A stretch of DNA of 64,000 bases from Nostoc commune NIES-4072 (GTDB lineage Bacteria > Cyanobacteriota > Cyanobacteriia > Cyanobacteriales > Nostocaceae): positions 558,001-622,000 of the forward strand of contig NZ_BDUD01000002.1 of NCBI RefSeq assembly GCF_003113895.1, written 5' to 3'. The notes beneath the pieces are model-generated. The model did no database searches, was not told where the DNA came from, and worked only from the letters and a program-made list of their open reading frames with translations. Below, piece by piece: positions 7,579 through 17,564 of the stretch. The first letter of the stretch is position 1. The number at the start of each line of letters is the position of its first letter. Both the position numbers and the translations under genes were made by a program.

Positions 7579-9441
7579 GTGGTTTACTGCATAAATCACC
7601 TTTGTACACTGCGCCGTAATCCTGATAACGCCAAAAACTGTTTAGCTTGCGGTAATTCTTTGTTAATAAATGGTCGCATTCGTTTGCTACGCCCGTTGCG
7701 CTCTTTGGAAGAAAATCTGTATACTAACACAAATGTTTTTGAGGTTGAAGATGTTGGCACAAAATCGCATCCAGAGTCTCAAATAAGAGTAATGAAAGTA
7801 TTAAAGTGGAGCGAACCTAAATTAGTGGAGCTAGTTCAGCGAGAAGCTAGAATTTTGCAAATAATTCAATATCCTGGGATTCCTGAGTCTGCTAGAGATG
7901 ATTACTTCACTTTTAAACTAAAGGACACTCTTCTAGAATTACATTGCTTAGTAATGCAAAAGGTTGAAGGAGAGAATTTACGGCAATGGTTAAAATCTTA
8001 TGGGCGAATTCCTCAAAATGTGGCATTTGATTGGTTGTCACAATTAATTAATACTCTTGATGTCGTACATAGCTCCGGCTTTTTTCATAGAGACATCAAG
8101 CCAGAAAATATAATTCATAAGCCTGATGGGAAATTGGTGTTGATTGATTTTGGTGCAGCACGAGAGATTACTAGCACTTACTTAGCAAAAGTTAGTACCA
8201 ATGGGGGAAGCAGTACAGGATTAGGTAGTGGACACGAAGTAACATCTGTGATCACGGCTTTTTTCAGTCCACCTGAACAAATGAATGGCCAGGCAGTACC
8301 GCAATCAGATTTCTATGCTCTGGGTCGGACTTTTGTGAACTTAGTTACTGGGATGTCATTGATGGATCTACCAATAAACGAAAAAAAAGGGAGGCTAATC
8401 TGGAGAAAATATGCGCCGCAGATTGATAAACCTTTTGCTGATTTACTGGATGATTTGATGGCTTCTTCCCCAGGTCAGCGTCCGCAAAGTACTCAAGTAA
8501 TTTTGCAACGGCTTAACAAACTCCCTTATCAAAGTAAAATTTATAAATTAATTAAATCTAAAAAAACTTTATTTATTGTATTAGTGACATTAATTACTTT
8601 AGGGCTTTTTGCAGGTTTCAAAGTATTTTTACCACTAATGGCTAATAATTTAGTACTACAAGGTAAAAAGTCAGAAATAGCAAATGATTCGCAAACTGCA
8701 CAAAACTATTTTAACCAAGCTATAGAATATAATTCCCAACTTAAACTTTCTGTCTCCCAGTTTTACTTAGAGCAAGCTGCTCGTCATTTTAACGACTTCA
8801 AACTAGCGAAAAAATATTATGAATTAGCCCTTAAATATAATGATAAAGATATAAGTGCTTATAATAGTTTAGCTGTAGTTTGTTGGCAGCTTGGAGAAGT
8901 CGCTTGTGCCTTAAATAATTATCAGCAGATTTTGAAATTAAAGCCTAATGATTGGGAGGGATATTATAGGTTAGGAAGTTTTTATGATCAAGAAGGAAAA
9001 GAGGATTTAGCTCAAGAACAATATAAAATGGCAATTAAAATTAATAAGAAAGCAGTGCCCGCACTCAATGATTTATCACGCCTCAGAAATCTCAAAGAAG
9101 ACTATACCCAGGCTAGTGCATTAGCACTTGAAGGATTGCGCTTGACTGAAGACCCAAAACTACAAGCTGCTTTATATAAAAATTTGGGTTGGGCAAAGTT
9201 CATGCAAAATCAGTATAACGAGGCAGAGAAATATTTACAAAAAGCAAGTGATTTAGACAGCAAGAGAATAGATGCTGTCTGCTTGCTGGCTCAGGTGCAA
9301 GAGGCTTTAGGTAAAATTGAGGATGCCAGACTTTCATGGGAAATCTGTATGCTTGCTAGGACTACTCAGCAAGATGTTTTCAAGTGGAGACAGGAATTAC
9401 TAGACCGCCTCACCAAAAACGGGAGCAACGCGATTTTGTGA
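7579..9441 (+). CDS. Zinc-ribbon Ser/Thr protein kinase with transmembrane segment and TPR repeats
   Basis: A GTG start preceded by CAGGAG at 6-nt spacing. The N-terminus has a four-Cys ribbon (C4, C9, C20, C23; NPDNAKNCLACGN), typical of cyanobacterial SpkB-like kinases. Kinase motifs are complete: VMKVLK lysine (about residue 75), HRDIKPENII catalytic loop (about 171-180), LIDFGAAR (the DFG motif, about 191), and a PPEQM motif of the activation/APE region. A transmembrane helix follows (about 331-352, FIVLVTLITLGLFAGF), then at least five TPR-like units to about residue 600. The kinase is thus predicted cytoplasmic with membrane-anchored, extracytoplasmic TPRs. The final residues GSNAIL and the stop are supplied by a MITE; before insertion the protein would have ended NSKISP. 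It is coupled to the STAND gene. Confidence 0.88.
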   Translation: MVYCINHLCTLRRNPDNAKNCLACGNSLLINGRIRLLRPLRSLEENLYTNTNVFEVEDVGTKSHPESQIRVMKVLKWSEPKLVELVQREARILQIIQYPGIPESARDDYFTFKLKDTLLELHCLVMQKVEGENLRQWLKSYGRIPQNVAFDWLSQLINTLDVVHSSGFFHRDIKPENIIHKPDGKLVLIDFGAAREITSTYLAKVSTNGGSSTGLGSGHEVTSVITAFFSPPEQMNGQAVPQSDFYALGRTFVNLVTGMSLMDLPINEKKGRLIWRKYAPQIDKPFADLLDDLMASSPGQRPQSTQVILQRLNKLPYQSKIYKLIKSKKTLFIVLVTLITLGLFAGFKVFLPLMANNLVLQGKKSEIANDSQTAQNYFNQAIEYNSQLKLSVSQFYLEQAARHFNDFKLAKKYYELALKYNDKDISAYNSLAVVCWQLGEVACALNNYQQILKLKPNDWEGYYRLGSFYDQEGKEDLAQEQYKMAIKINKKAVPALNDLSRLRNLKEDYTQASALALEGLRLTEDPKLQAALYKNLGWAKFMQNQYNEAEKYLQKASDLDSKRIDAVCLLAQVQEALGKIEDARLSWEICMLARTTQQDVFKWRQELLDRLTKNGSNAIL

Positions 9442-9569
9442 GGTGCTAAAATCTGGGACGTATATAGCTTGTTTCAGGATGCGATCGCAACTAAAAAACC
9501 AGATTTTGTTGAGAATATAGGGGTGTAATTGAGAACTAAACCCCGATCTCACTTTTTCGCGTTGCTCCC
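9421..9569 (-). mobile_element. MITE copy 3 (149 bp), overlaps the end of the kinase gene
   Basis: An inverted copy of the 4960 element with ends GGGAGCAACGCG and CGCGTTGCTCCC. The flanking duplication is ccaaaaac (8 bp; 9413-9420 and 9570-9577). Removing the element and one repeat restores an in-frame stop 6 codons later. Confidence 0.88.
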
Positions 9570-9690
9570 CCAAAAACTCAAAAATCTCTCCATAGAGTGC
9601 ATTGTGTGAAAGTTATAGACTCTAGCTATTTGTTTAGCTATCAAACTTATGTATGCTATTAACAGGCAAGTAAATAGATAAAAGCTTTTA

Positions 9691-10716
9691 ATGCAGTTTT
9701 TACTCAACCATAGGAAGAAAAAAATTTCCAAGTTTCAAGTTGCAGCACTTGTATCGATATTACCATCAATACTATTTTTATCAGATATTAGTAGCGCAGG
9801 AAGTCGGACTGAATCAGTAGCAGTAGTAAACAGCGGATGTCGCAACTTTATAGGTAGAGTCTCTAGCTCAGGCGATCTCTATTTGCCAAGTGGAAGCCGA
9901 TTGTGCCAAGGAGATAGGATTAATCCAGCTAAGGGAGCTACAGTCAAGGTTTTGTGCTATTTAAATGGAAATTTTGTATACCTGAAGCATAGTACCGTGT
10001 TCAAGGAGCCAGATACGTGTACAGTGCCGCAAGAGATAACAGAGCTATGTACCGGATTAAATCCGAGTAATTGCTATAACCCTAAGGGTGCAGGTGAGGA
10101 AAAAGAAGCACCAACCCTAATAAGCCCTTATGGGAGTTCAATGTTAAGTACGCGGCCTCTAATATCTTGGAGTGCTGTCTCGAACGCTACTAATTATACA
10201 GTAATTGTAAAGGGTTACGAATTTTATTGGGAAGCAACAGTAGATCAGAAAACGACTACACTGGCATACCCGAAAGAGCAAATAGAATTGCAACTTGGTA
10301 ACACCTACAAAATTACTGTCATTGCCAACCTGAGAGGTTCTTTGATTAGTTCGGAGCCTTTAGTAATCAGTATTTTGCCAGAAAAAGACCAAAAAGAAAT
10401 TGCATATAAGGTAAAGCAGATCAATGAATTAAACTTGCCTCCAGACGAAGCTGCTTTTTTAGATTTAGATGCTGTATTTATGTCCAAAAGCCTTTTGAAT
10501 GAATCGATTGAGACGCTGAAAACACGAGTGGCAGCAGGAAGTCAAAACCCCACTCTTTACCGAGTACTGGCAGATAGATATCTAGAAGCATGGTTGCCAA
10601 ATGAAGCGCTTCGCAATTATCAGGTGGCAAATGAATTGGCGAAACGCACTAGGAATTCAGATGAATTAGCTAGAGTGCAACAAAGACTAAAGTTGGTAGA
10701 ATGGCACAATAGGTAA
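9691..10716 (+). CDS. Exported protein with FecR-like, Fn3-like and TPR-like regions
   Basis: A 341-residue protein with an N-terminal basic stretch and a hydrophobic helix (about residues 15-36, VAALVSILPSILFLSDISSAG), so probably exported or anchored. Residues 50-115 (GDLYLPSGSRLCQGDRI..GATVKVLCY) resemble the beta-rich FecR-like domain and hold four to five cysteines that could form disulfides. Residues 130-230 look like an Fn3/Ig-like strand region (LISWSAVSNATNYTVIV). The C-terminal 110 residues are helical and TPR-like (LYRVLADRYLEAWLPNEALRNYQVA). It is the third gene after the STAND and kinase genes; the gap was about 100 bp before the MITE inserted. I infer an envelope partner of the kinase module. 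Confidence 0.6.
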   Translation: MQFLLNHRKKKISKFQVAALVSILPSILFLSDISSAGSRTESVAVVNSGCRNFIGRVSSSGDLYLPSGSRLCQGDRINPAKGATVKVLCYLNGNFVYLKHSTVFKEPDTCTVPQEITELCTGLNPSNCYNPKGAGEEKEAPTLISPYGSSMLSTRPLISWSAVSNATNYTVIVKGYEFYWEATVDQKTTTLAYPKEQIELQLGNTYKITVIANLRGSLISSEPLVISILPEKDQKEIAYKVKQINELNLPPDEAAFLDLDAVFMSKSLLNESIETLKTRVAAGSQNPTLYRVLADRYLEAWLPNEALRNYQVANELAKRTRNSDELARVQQRLKLVEWHNR

Positions 10717-10819
10717 AAGTTGGCAACGATAGCAACCAGATGTTGGCATTGCCGATTGCCAATGCCAATATATAATTGTTAAAATTATCGACAGCTTATG
10801 GTTGTGATTGCACAAAATT

Positions 10820-13333
10820 TCACAGCCATCCACCAACGAGCAAGAACGAAGCCCAAAAATAAGGATGGCTGTACTTAGAATTTGACATTAAATTTAATTG
10901 TGCAAGACGTAATGCCTCTGCTTTAGGAGTCCCGGACTTCAAGTTCCTGTAAAACTCTTCCATAAGTAAAGCAGTGGAGTCAGCATCTACCTTCCATAAA
11001 GTTGCCACTGTACTTCTGGCACCTGCTTGTGCTGCCACACCTGCAATCCCCAATGCTGACCTCTTATTTCCCTTAGCGGTTTGACAGGCACTTAAAACTA
11101 ATAGTTCAATTCCATCTTCATTGGTTTGAGCGTTTAATTTTAGCAAGTTATCAAACTCTAGTACAGTAATTGGTTTGTTCCAAGTAAAAAACATTGTTCT
11201 TTGGGCGTCAGAACTAAATTGAGCATGAGTAGTTAGATGAAGAATGGAAAAATGATTTGTGCTTAACTGTTGCTCAAGCGCCTGGCTAGTAAATTTTTCA
11301 TTCAATAAGACTGTTGAAGAAGTAGTTTGTTTTTTAACATCTTCTACCTCCTGTTTCACTCTTAGCAATGCTTTTAAGCCTTCGGGAGCATTTAGAGCGT
11401 TAAAGCTAGGACTAAATTTAGAGAGTCCAGCAATTAAGGCTCTTAACTGTTCTTTGGGTAAAAATTTAGGTGGTCTAATCCTAGAACCTAAAGTTTGAGC
11501 AATGCTGTAACGATTGAGTAAATAATCTTTGCCGTCATGAAGCAAACCTATTGGTAAGCTTTGGAAAGATGTATCTAAAGTAAGCACTAACGTCCCTGAT
11601 GGAGGTAAGTATGTCTTGACGGGTGCAATTAACAAGTCATAAAGTGATTGAGAAGGCGAAATAATCAAATTCTTATTAATAGAAGCTAGTCTAGAAGATT
11701 GTAAGATTTCTAATAGATTATCGACGCTAGTTTTAACTAGCTTGGAGTCAACAGAATGGTGGTGAAAGGAGCCATCAGAGGACTGGACAATTACTTCTAC
11801 GCTGTTATCTAAATCAATAATGTGAACTACTGTTGGAGGGTTGGACAAGTTTTTAACTTCATTTAAAGGGATGATGTCAAGTTTGCCACATTGAAGAAAA
11901 TTTTCTAATTGAGCGATTTGCAGCCGTTCGTTTGTCTGAATTACTCGTTTTAAATTAGGGTTAGGAGATGCCAAGAGCAATCGCATATACTCCCGATATA
12001 CAGGCTCCACTTTTTCTTGGAAGGAGAATTGTAAATCTGCATTGCTTGGCAAAAGATCATCACGCACTTTAATTATATTATCAATTGCTGCACTGTAAGC
12101 CTGAAGGGCTGTATCGTATTTTCCTTGTTTTTTGTACAAATCCCCTAACTGCTGCTGCCATTGATAAGCAAGATCCGATGATTGACTTAACTGAGCTTGG
12201 CTCAAAGCTGCCTGAAAATATGCAAGTGATTGCTCTGGTTTTAACTTGCCTAGAGTGCCAAAGCTATCTGACTTTAATCGCGGGTTATTCAATCCTTTAG
12301 CTGTCTGCAAGGCCTCTTCAGCATATTCGATAGCTAGTGAATGTAATTGTTTGCTTGGAATCTTATTTAAACTTTTAGCAAAATTTAGTTTGGCATAAAT
12401 AGAATTACTAGCTGGTAGCTGAGAAAATACCGAAAAATTGTTTATAATTAGAGTCGCTGCTGGCTGAATCTGATGAGTAATTTTAGGACGAATATTCTTT
12501 AACTGTATATTGCCTGAATTGGACTTTGCTGCTAACCAATTATCAAAATCTAATAGTAAGCTCAGACGGGATAATTGAGCTTGTAGTTTGACTGCGATTG
12601 GAGCATTTGGGATATTACTCACCTGTTGATAAATATCAAGGGAGTTAAGTGAATGCTCCTGAATTATATTAACAATTTCTTTTTGAAAAACGGGTTCTTC
12701 TGTCTGAAAAAATCTATTTTGCGCTTGCTTGTAAATAGATTGCTCAACTTTCCCTAAAGATAGTAAAATTCCGCTAATATCAGCCGAAGGTGTTTGCTTG
12801 GTAAGTGAGAGCGTTTCTTTTAAAACTATTTTTGATTCATCTAGCTTACCTATTTGGCGTAAGGCTTCTCCTAAATGACGCCATCCCAATAAGTAAACTG
12901 GTATTGGTTTTTGCTTCGTAATCGCTGTATAAAGTAGTTGTTTTATAGATTCAGTCGGTTGTGCCGGAGCAATAGTACAAATCCCAGCATTTTTATTTAA
13001 CTTTAAGTCTTCAACAAGCGTATGACATGTACGAAGATTCGCACCTAAAGCTTGTAAGGCAATACTCTCATCAATTAAGCTTCCACTAATCTCCTCTTGA
13101 TTATCTAATTGACGGTAAATGCTCGTAGCTTTTTTCCAAATTTCTAAAGCTTTAATTGCCTGACCGAGATTTAATTGCTTATAACCTTCCTGGGTCAATA
13201 CTTGCGCTTGATTGTGTTGTTGTGCTTTTTTGTTTGAAGTTTGAGCGGGGGTAATAGAAGGTTGGCTTACAACTATTGACAAAGCTAGAATTCCTAACAA
13301 CGAGTACTTGAACCAGTATTGGAACTTAATCAT
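10820..13333 (-). CDS. TPR-CHAT protease-like protein
   Basis: An 837-residue protein with an N-terminal signal or anchor helix (LLGILALSIVVSQPS). A long TPR-like helical region spans about residues 35-460, and a C-terminal CHAT domain about 520-837. The caspase-like catalytic dyad is visible as His in HLTTHAQF (about 726) and Cys in LSACQTAKG (about 771). The ending YFWASFLLVGGW is typical of CHAT proteins. Its ATG overlaps the end of the upstream hemagglutinin-like gene by 8 bp, so the two are translationally coupled. In other bacteria CHAT peptidases act as regulated proteases in cell-death or defence systems, but in cyanobacteria this TPR-CHAT plus TPS-exoprotein pairing is common and of unknown role. 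Confidence 0.85.
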   Translation of the reverse strand: MIKFQYWFKYSLLGILALSIVVSQPSITPAQTSNKKAQQHNQAQVLTQEGYKQLNLGQAIKALEIWKKATSIYRQLDNQEEISGSLIDESIALQALGANLRTCHTLVEDLKLNKNAGICTIAPAQPTESIKQLLYTAITKQKPIPVYLLGWRHLGEALRQIGKLDESKIVLKETLSLTKQTPSADISGILLSLGKVEQSIYKQAQNRFFQTEEPVFQKEIVNIIQEHSLNSLDIYQQVSNIPNAPIAVKLQAQLSRLSLLLDFDNWLAAKSNSGNIQLKNIRPKITHQIQPAATLIINNFSVFSQLPASNSIYAKLNFAKSLNKIPSKQLHSLAIEYAEEALQTAKGLNNPRLKSDSFGTLGKLKPEQSLAYFQAALSQAQLSQSSDLAYQWQQQLGDLYKKQGKYDTALQAYSAAIDNIIKVRDDLLPSNADLQFSFQEKVEPVYREYMRLLLASPNPNLKRVIQTNERLQIAQLENFLQCGKLDIIPLNEVKNLSNPPTVVHIIDLDNSVEVIVQSSDGSFHHHSVDSKLVKTSVDNLLEILQSSRLASINKNLIISPSQSLYDLLIAPVKTYLPPSGTLVLTLDTSFQSLPIGLLHDGKDYLLNRYSIAQTLGSRIRPPKFLPKEQLRALIAGLSKFSPSFNALNAPEGLKALLRVKQEVEDVKKQTTSSTVLLNEKFTSQALEQQLSTNHFSILHLTTHAQFSSDAQRTMFFTWNKPITVLEFDNLLKLNAQTNEDGIELLVLSACQTAKGNKRSALGIAGVAAQAGARSTVATLWKVDADSTALLMEEFYRNLKSGTPKAEALRLAQLNLMSNSKYSHPYFWASFLLVGGWL

Positions 13334-15905
13334 TTCTCTGTACTGTTTTTATGGTTGGTGATACTTCTGATGTATAAGATTCCTGACGACATTTTGAGGC
13401 AGACAATGCCGAAGCAACGGGGGTGGCTGTATTAGGGTCTGCTATCAGGGCAATTCTTCCATTAGAGTCTATTGTCCAGGTGTTAGCTTCTACGATTTCT
13501 AGGGTTTGTTCAACTACTGATGCCTTATGTTCTTCCGAAATGTTTTTATCAACTAGAACAGAGTTATTCTGCCGTTCATAAATGTTCTCTGGCATTTCGT
13601 CAGAGCTAGGTGGAAAACCGCCTCTGCTACTGATTACTAATTCACTTGCCGCTACACCTGATTGCCCCTGGCAGTTGGAGTCTATTTCAGGAGTTTCCTG
13701 AACGACTTCTGGTGCTGCTTTAATGCCCCTGGAATTAATAGCAAGTCCATTGATCTGAACTGTGCCATTGATTCCAAACTCAGAGCTGGCTTCAACTCGG
13801 CTATTCTCAGAGAAAAGGAACCCATCACGAACATTTATCCTGATATTTCCACCGCGTCCTCCAAAAGCGTTGGCTGTGATAGTGCTATTTCCCAAGGAAA
13901 ACAGTGTATTTGTATTAATTGTCACATTGCCGCCAATCCCAGCACCGACTAAGGGAAGGTTGTAGGGAAAGTCGATACCTAAAAGACGATAAGCCGCCTC
14001 AGGATTACTGGCACTAGCACTGATAATGCTGTCAAATAATTGCACATCGTTTGTGTGTATAAAAATATTTCCTCCGTCTGCCAATGCGGTTGCAGCACTA
14101 ATGGAAGAATTATTCTTTAGAGAAACTATATTTGCATCAATATCTATGTTCCCCGCTGAACCAGTGCCTAAATTACTTACGGTAATTGAACCTTTAGATA
14201 GGGATAATCGTTCAGTTTTTATTTTTATGCTCCTAGCTGCTCCACTTACCTCTGAAGATAGTCCTAAAACTTGTTGTATTAATAGAGGAGGGGATACTGC
14301 GTATGATGATATTCCAGACAAAAATTCATAAGATAAATCTTTTGTATTGACAGGGGTTGTAATACTTAGAAAACTAGGGGCTTCAATTGTGATATCTCCA
14401 GCATTCCCGCCCGAAAAAGTATAAGAAGCAATAATGCCTCCGTTGTCTAATCTAATTTCAGGGGAGATGATTTTCAAATTCCCAGAATTTCCAGATTTAT
14501 AAGCCCCTACAGCTACTTGACTTGGGGAAGAAAGGATAGGATTAAACCCACTCAATTCAACACTACGAGCCGCATTAATGAGCAATTCCCCACCTGTGCC
14601 AGTACCAAAAGTTCCAGATGTTATAGTACCTCCACTTAAAGCAGTTAATTGACCTGTATTAATTGCAATATTCCCACTTGTGCCAGCACTAAAAGTATAT
14701 GAGCCAACGCCACTAGCAATGCTAGCAGTGGTAGGGTTAATAAAGGAAAATCCTTTGACTTCTATAGATTCTGAAGCATCCAGAAGTATATTGCTAGCGC
14801 TTGCTTGTGTAAATGTTTTGCTATTTATAGCTGCTCCATCTTCAAAGCTCAAACGCTTAGTTGAAACTACAACATCACCTACACTTCCTCCCAAAGTTTC
14901 TATTTCAACTCCACTAGGGATCATTCCATCCGCAGAAGTACCGCTTAATTGAAGTAAATTTAAAGCCTGTATATTTATACCGCTTCCAGTTTGTGCGCCT
15001 TGATTTTGAATCAACGCAACCGAGCCTTCAGTCAAAAAAATTTGTTTTCCTACTAGTTGAACGGCACTACTTCCAGAGCCGCTAGCATCTACCAATGCTC
15101 GTTTAGACAGTTCGATATTTTGAAAGTTTTGTAACCCCTCATATCCGAATACCCAACCAGAGGTTGTCGGATTTAAGGTAACTATTCCATTACCAACGCT
15201 ACCAAGTTCTACCCGTCCTCCTGGTGCTGTCAAATTGCCTCCTTCTAAAGCAATCTTACCCCCTATCAAGGCTAAGGTTTTCTGCGGCAAAACCCGTAGA
15301 CCATTGTTGCTAGCACCTGCCCCTAAAATAGGTGAAAACAAGGAAGAAATACCCAAAGTATGTCCTGAACCTTGTACACGGATTTCACCAGTATTGTTTT
15401 CTAAGTTCAAACCTATGGGTGCGCTTACAGTTAAAAGAGGAGCAGTTTGAGTAGAGGTCGTACTAAACTCTGTTCCATTAGCAAACTTTAAGCTACTAGC
15501 TGTACTTGCTACAAAAGAACCGCCAATGTTCAAGCTGGCATTGGAACCAAAAATAATGCCATTGGGATTAAGCAAAAAGAGGTTAGCTGCGCCGTTGGCT
15601 CGAAGTAATCCGTCAATGTTAGAAATAGACTTACCTGTTACCCGGCTAATGATGTTTTGAATGTCTCCTGCATTGTTGAAGTAAACTGTTTTCCCAGTGG
15701 GGATGGAAAACTGGTCAAAGCTATGTAACAGATTGCTACCTGCTCTAGTTCCTCCATTGATAATGCTAATATCACTATCAACAGTAATGCTGGAATTGAC
15801 AGGTAGCGTTGAATCTGGGATGATTTGTGCTTTTACTACTCCAGAATTCAACAAGCAAATCATTATGCTTACTTTGATGACTTTAGGAGAACTGAATATT
15901 TTCAT
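13326..15905 (-). CDS. Filamentous hemagglutinin-like TPS exoprotein
   Basis: An 859-residue protein with a signal peptide (residues 1-26, ending VVKAQ) and an N-terminal two-partner-secretion domain: QFSIPTGKTVYF, NIISRVTG, and the hallmark NPNGIIFGS (about 113-121). The rest is Ser/Gly/Asn-rich beta-helix-type repeats to about residue 730. The last 110 residues carry two widely spaced cysteines (CQGQ and CRQE) and probably cap the helix. Secretion would need a TpsB/FhaC outer-membrane partner, which is not in this window. It lies between a methyltransferase gene (33 bp upstream) and the overlapping CHAT gene, forming one probable operon. Confidence 0.85.
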   Translation of the reverse strand: MKIFSSPKVIKVSIMICLLNSGVVKAQIIPDSTLPVNSSITVDSDISIINGGTRAGSNLLHSFDQFSIPTGKTVYFNNAGDIQNIISRVTGKSISNIDGLLRANGAANLFLLNPNGIIFGSNASLNIGGSFVASTASSLKFANGTEFSTTSTQTAPLLTVSAPIGLNLENNTGEIRVQGSGHTLGISSLFSPILGAGASNNGLRVLPQKTLALIGGKIALEGGNLTAPGGRVELGSVGNGIVTLNPTTSGWVFGYEGLQNFQNIELSKRALVDASGSGSSAVQLVGKQIFLTEGSVALIQNQGAQTGSGINIQALNLLQLSGTSADGMIPSGVEIETLGGSVGDVVVSTKRLSFEDGAAINSKTFTQASASNILLDASESIEVKGFSFINPTTASIASGVGSYTFSAGTSGNIAINTGQLTALSGGTITSGTFGTGTGGELLINAARSVELSGFNPILSSPSQVAVGAYKSGNSGNLKIISPEIRLDNGGIIASYTFSGGNAGDITIEAPSFLSITTPVNTKDLSYEFLSGISSYAVSPPLLIQQVLGLSSEVSGAARSIKIKTERLSLSKGSITVSNLGTGSAGNIDIDANIVSLKNNSSISAATALADGGNIFIHTNDVQLFDSIISASASNPEAAYRLLGIDFPYNLPLVGAGIGGNVTINTNTLFSLGNSTITANAFGGRGGNIRINVRDGFLFSENSRVEASSEFGINGTVQINGLAINSRGIKAAPEVVQETPEIDSNCQGQSGVAASELVISSRGGFPPSSDEMPENIYERQNNSVLVDKNISEEHKASVVEQTLEIVEANTWTIDSNGRIALIADPNTATPVASALSASKCRQESYTSEVSPTIKTVQRND

Positions 15906-15938
15906 GTTAATTATATAATCTTATTTTTCAGCTTCCAA

Positions 15939-16799
15939 CTAAGGAGGAGAGACTTGGAAACATAAAATCATGTATTGTAGTAATCCACGGCGACTAAGCC
16001 TCTCCAAGCCTCTAGTTGCCCGGTAAGTTTCTTCATCTCCTTCTCGCCGCATTAATGAGTTAACTACTGGGTAAGTTGGTAGAGTATTACTAGTAATATT
16101 CTCTGTTTTTACTAGCTCAAAACCTGTAGCTTCAGCTAACTTTTTGTACTCAAATACAGGACAAAAATTAACAGACCGAGAGCCGTAAGTACGAACAATA
16201 AGAGTTTTAATAGCTTTTTCTATTAATTTCCAGGTTCGGTAAAAAGCTTGAATAGGAATAAAATCACAAATAGTTAATCTTCCTCCTGGACGTAAAACTC
16301 GCCTTACTTCCTTAAAGAAATTTTCGCGGCTAGAGAAAGCAAAAATAGACTCTACTGCAAAAACTACATCAAAATAACCATCAGGGAATGGTAACTGACA
16401 AGCATCAGCGTAAATAAATTCTATGTGATTATCCGGGAGAGCCTGTACTGTTGTTTCAGCTCTAGATAGCTGTTCTTTATTAATATTTATTCCGACTAAA
16501 TGCATATTACAAAAACGTTCATTGAGAGTAGCAATGGTTCCTCCAAATCCACAGCCTACATCAAGAATGCTTAAACCATCCTGTACTTCTGCAACGTCAG
16601 TAACGAGACGAGATAAGTTCTCTGCCGCTACAGCAAAATCTGCAACCGAACCATTAGCTTTAGTTGGGTCAGACCAATAACCCCAATGTAAATGGCGACC
16701 AAAAGCTAAAAGCGCATCAGCATCTCCTTCAGAAAATTTTTGTGGCAAGCTATCAAAGTAAGCTACACTAACTGAATTATTATTATTGCCGTCGCTCAA
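15939..16799 (-). CDS. Class I SAM-dependent methyltransferase
   Basis: A 286-residue protein. The SAM-binding motif I, LDVGCGFGG, lies near residue 99. Later motifs include YADACQLPFPDGYFDVVFAVESI and VRRVLRPGGRLTICDF. The N-terminus (YFDSLPQKFSEGD..FGRHLHWGYW) resembles small-molecule methyltransferases of the ubiquinone/tocopherol or natural-product type rather than DNA or protein methylases. The substrate cannot be told. It is the first gene of the methyltransferase, TPS-exoprotein, CHAT operon, with GGAG-like sequence just upstream (ggagaaaaatt). Confidence 0.8.
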   Translation of the reverse strand: MSDGNNNNSVSVAYFDSLPQKFSEGDADALLAFGRHLHWGYWSDPTKANGSVADFAVAAENLSRLVTDVAEVQDGLSILDVGCGFGGTIATLNERFCNMHLVGININKEQLSRAETTVQALPDNHIEFIYADACQLPFPDGYFDVVFAVESIFAFSSRENFFKEVRRVLRPGGRLTICDFIPIQAFYRTWKLIEKAIKTLIVRTYGSRSVNFCPVFEYKKLAEATGFELVKTENITSNTLPTYPVVNSLMRREGDEETYRATRGLERLSRRGLLQYMILCFQVSPP

Positions 16800-16892
16800 A
16801 ATTTTTCTCCTTTACGTGAATAAGTACGTAGTCGGAATTTGACTTTCTTCTTCAATAGTTGTAATATTTCCCTCTATTTTACGTGGCTCTTG

Positions 16893-16927
16893 TTAAATAA
16901 GGACAGAACAGATATGACCTTATTTAA
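16893..16927. promoter_or_regulatory. Perfect 10-bp inverted repeat upstream of the methyltransferase operon
   Basis: TTAAATAAGG and CCTTATTTAA are separated by 15 bp and lie about 95-128 bp upstream of the methyltransferase start. It could be an operator or a weak hairpin. Confidence 0.35.
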
Positions 16928-17054
16928 GCAAAAGATCGAAAATAGCTCAGAAAAATTAGTGCTGATATTACAGTGTTATTGAGAATAGTCTGAATTTACC
17001 AAGAAGGGGAAAAGGGGATACAACTCTTGGAGAGGCTACGCCAACGGCTGCGCT

Positions 17055-17250
17055 CAGTAACCGGGGAAAGGGGGAAAGGGCACAGAATGGGTGAACTTTT
17101 CCCCACAAGGTATAAAGCCCCTGTCTTAATTGTGGAGAACAAAAAAAGAAGATTTTTGAGATACGTAGTGCGATAACTTAGCAGTGTCCATATTTGAAAC
17201 AAGAGCTTTTAAGTTACTGGTTCCCTTTCCCCTTTCCCCCTTTCCCTTTC
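17055..17250. repeat. Purine-rich inverted repeat in the 16.8-17.56 kb gap
   Basis: The left arm cagtaaccggggaaaggg (from 17055) is the inverse of the right arm ending with ttactggttccctttcccc (17214 onwards). It also holds the common ggctacgccaacggctgcgc segment next to it. The remainder of 16800-17564 is AT-rich, with an IS-end-like stretch (gaacttacgcattgacaa, about 17464), and has no convincing gene. Confidence 0.5.
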
Positions 17251-17564
17251 TTCATAAGATATTGATAGTATACAGCAATCAATAACATGTCAATACTATT
17301 GGAAGAAAAAACTACTATTTTGGTAATAATTATCTGCTTGATAAAAACTAATACAAAGGTATAATTAGCTACTATAAAATTACAGCTATATTGTATAGTA
17401 GAAATTTTTAGTTCCCTTGTAACCTTATTAACCTCACTTTTTGATCAGTCTATACAGTTATAGAACTTACGCATTGACAAGCAAGACAAAAAGTGCATAA
17501 AGAGAATGCAGAAAAAAAAACAGCGATCGCTAGTTACCAGAGGCGTTAAAAACAGATAATTTAC

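Noticed and set aside
13662..15918. Several + strand frames within the hemagglutinin-like gene
   Set aside because: They overlap a well-supported exported protein with a signal peptide and TPS domain; composition is antisense-like.
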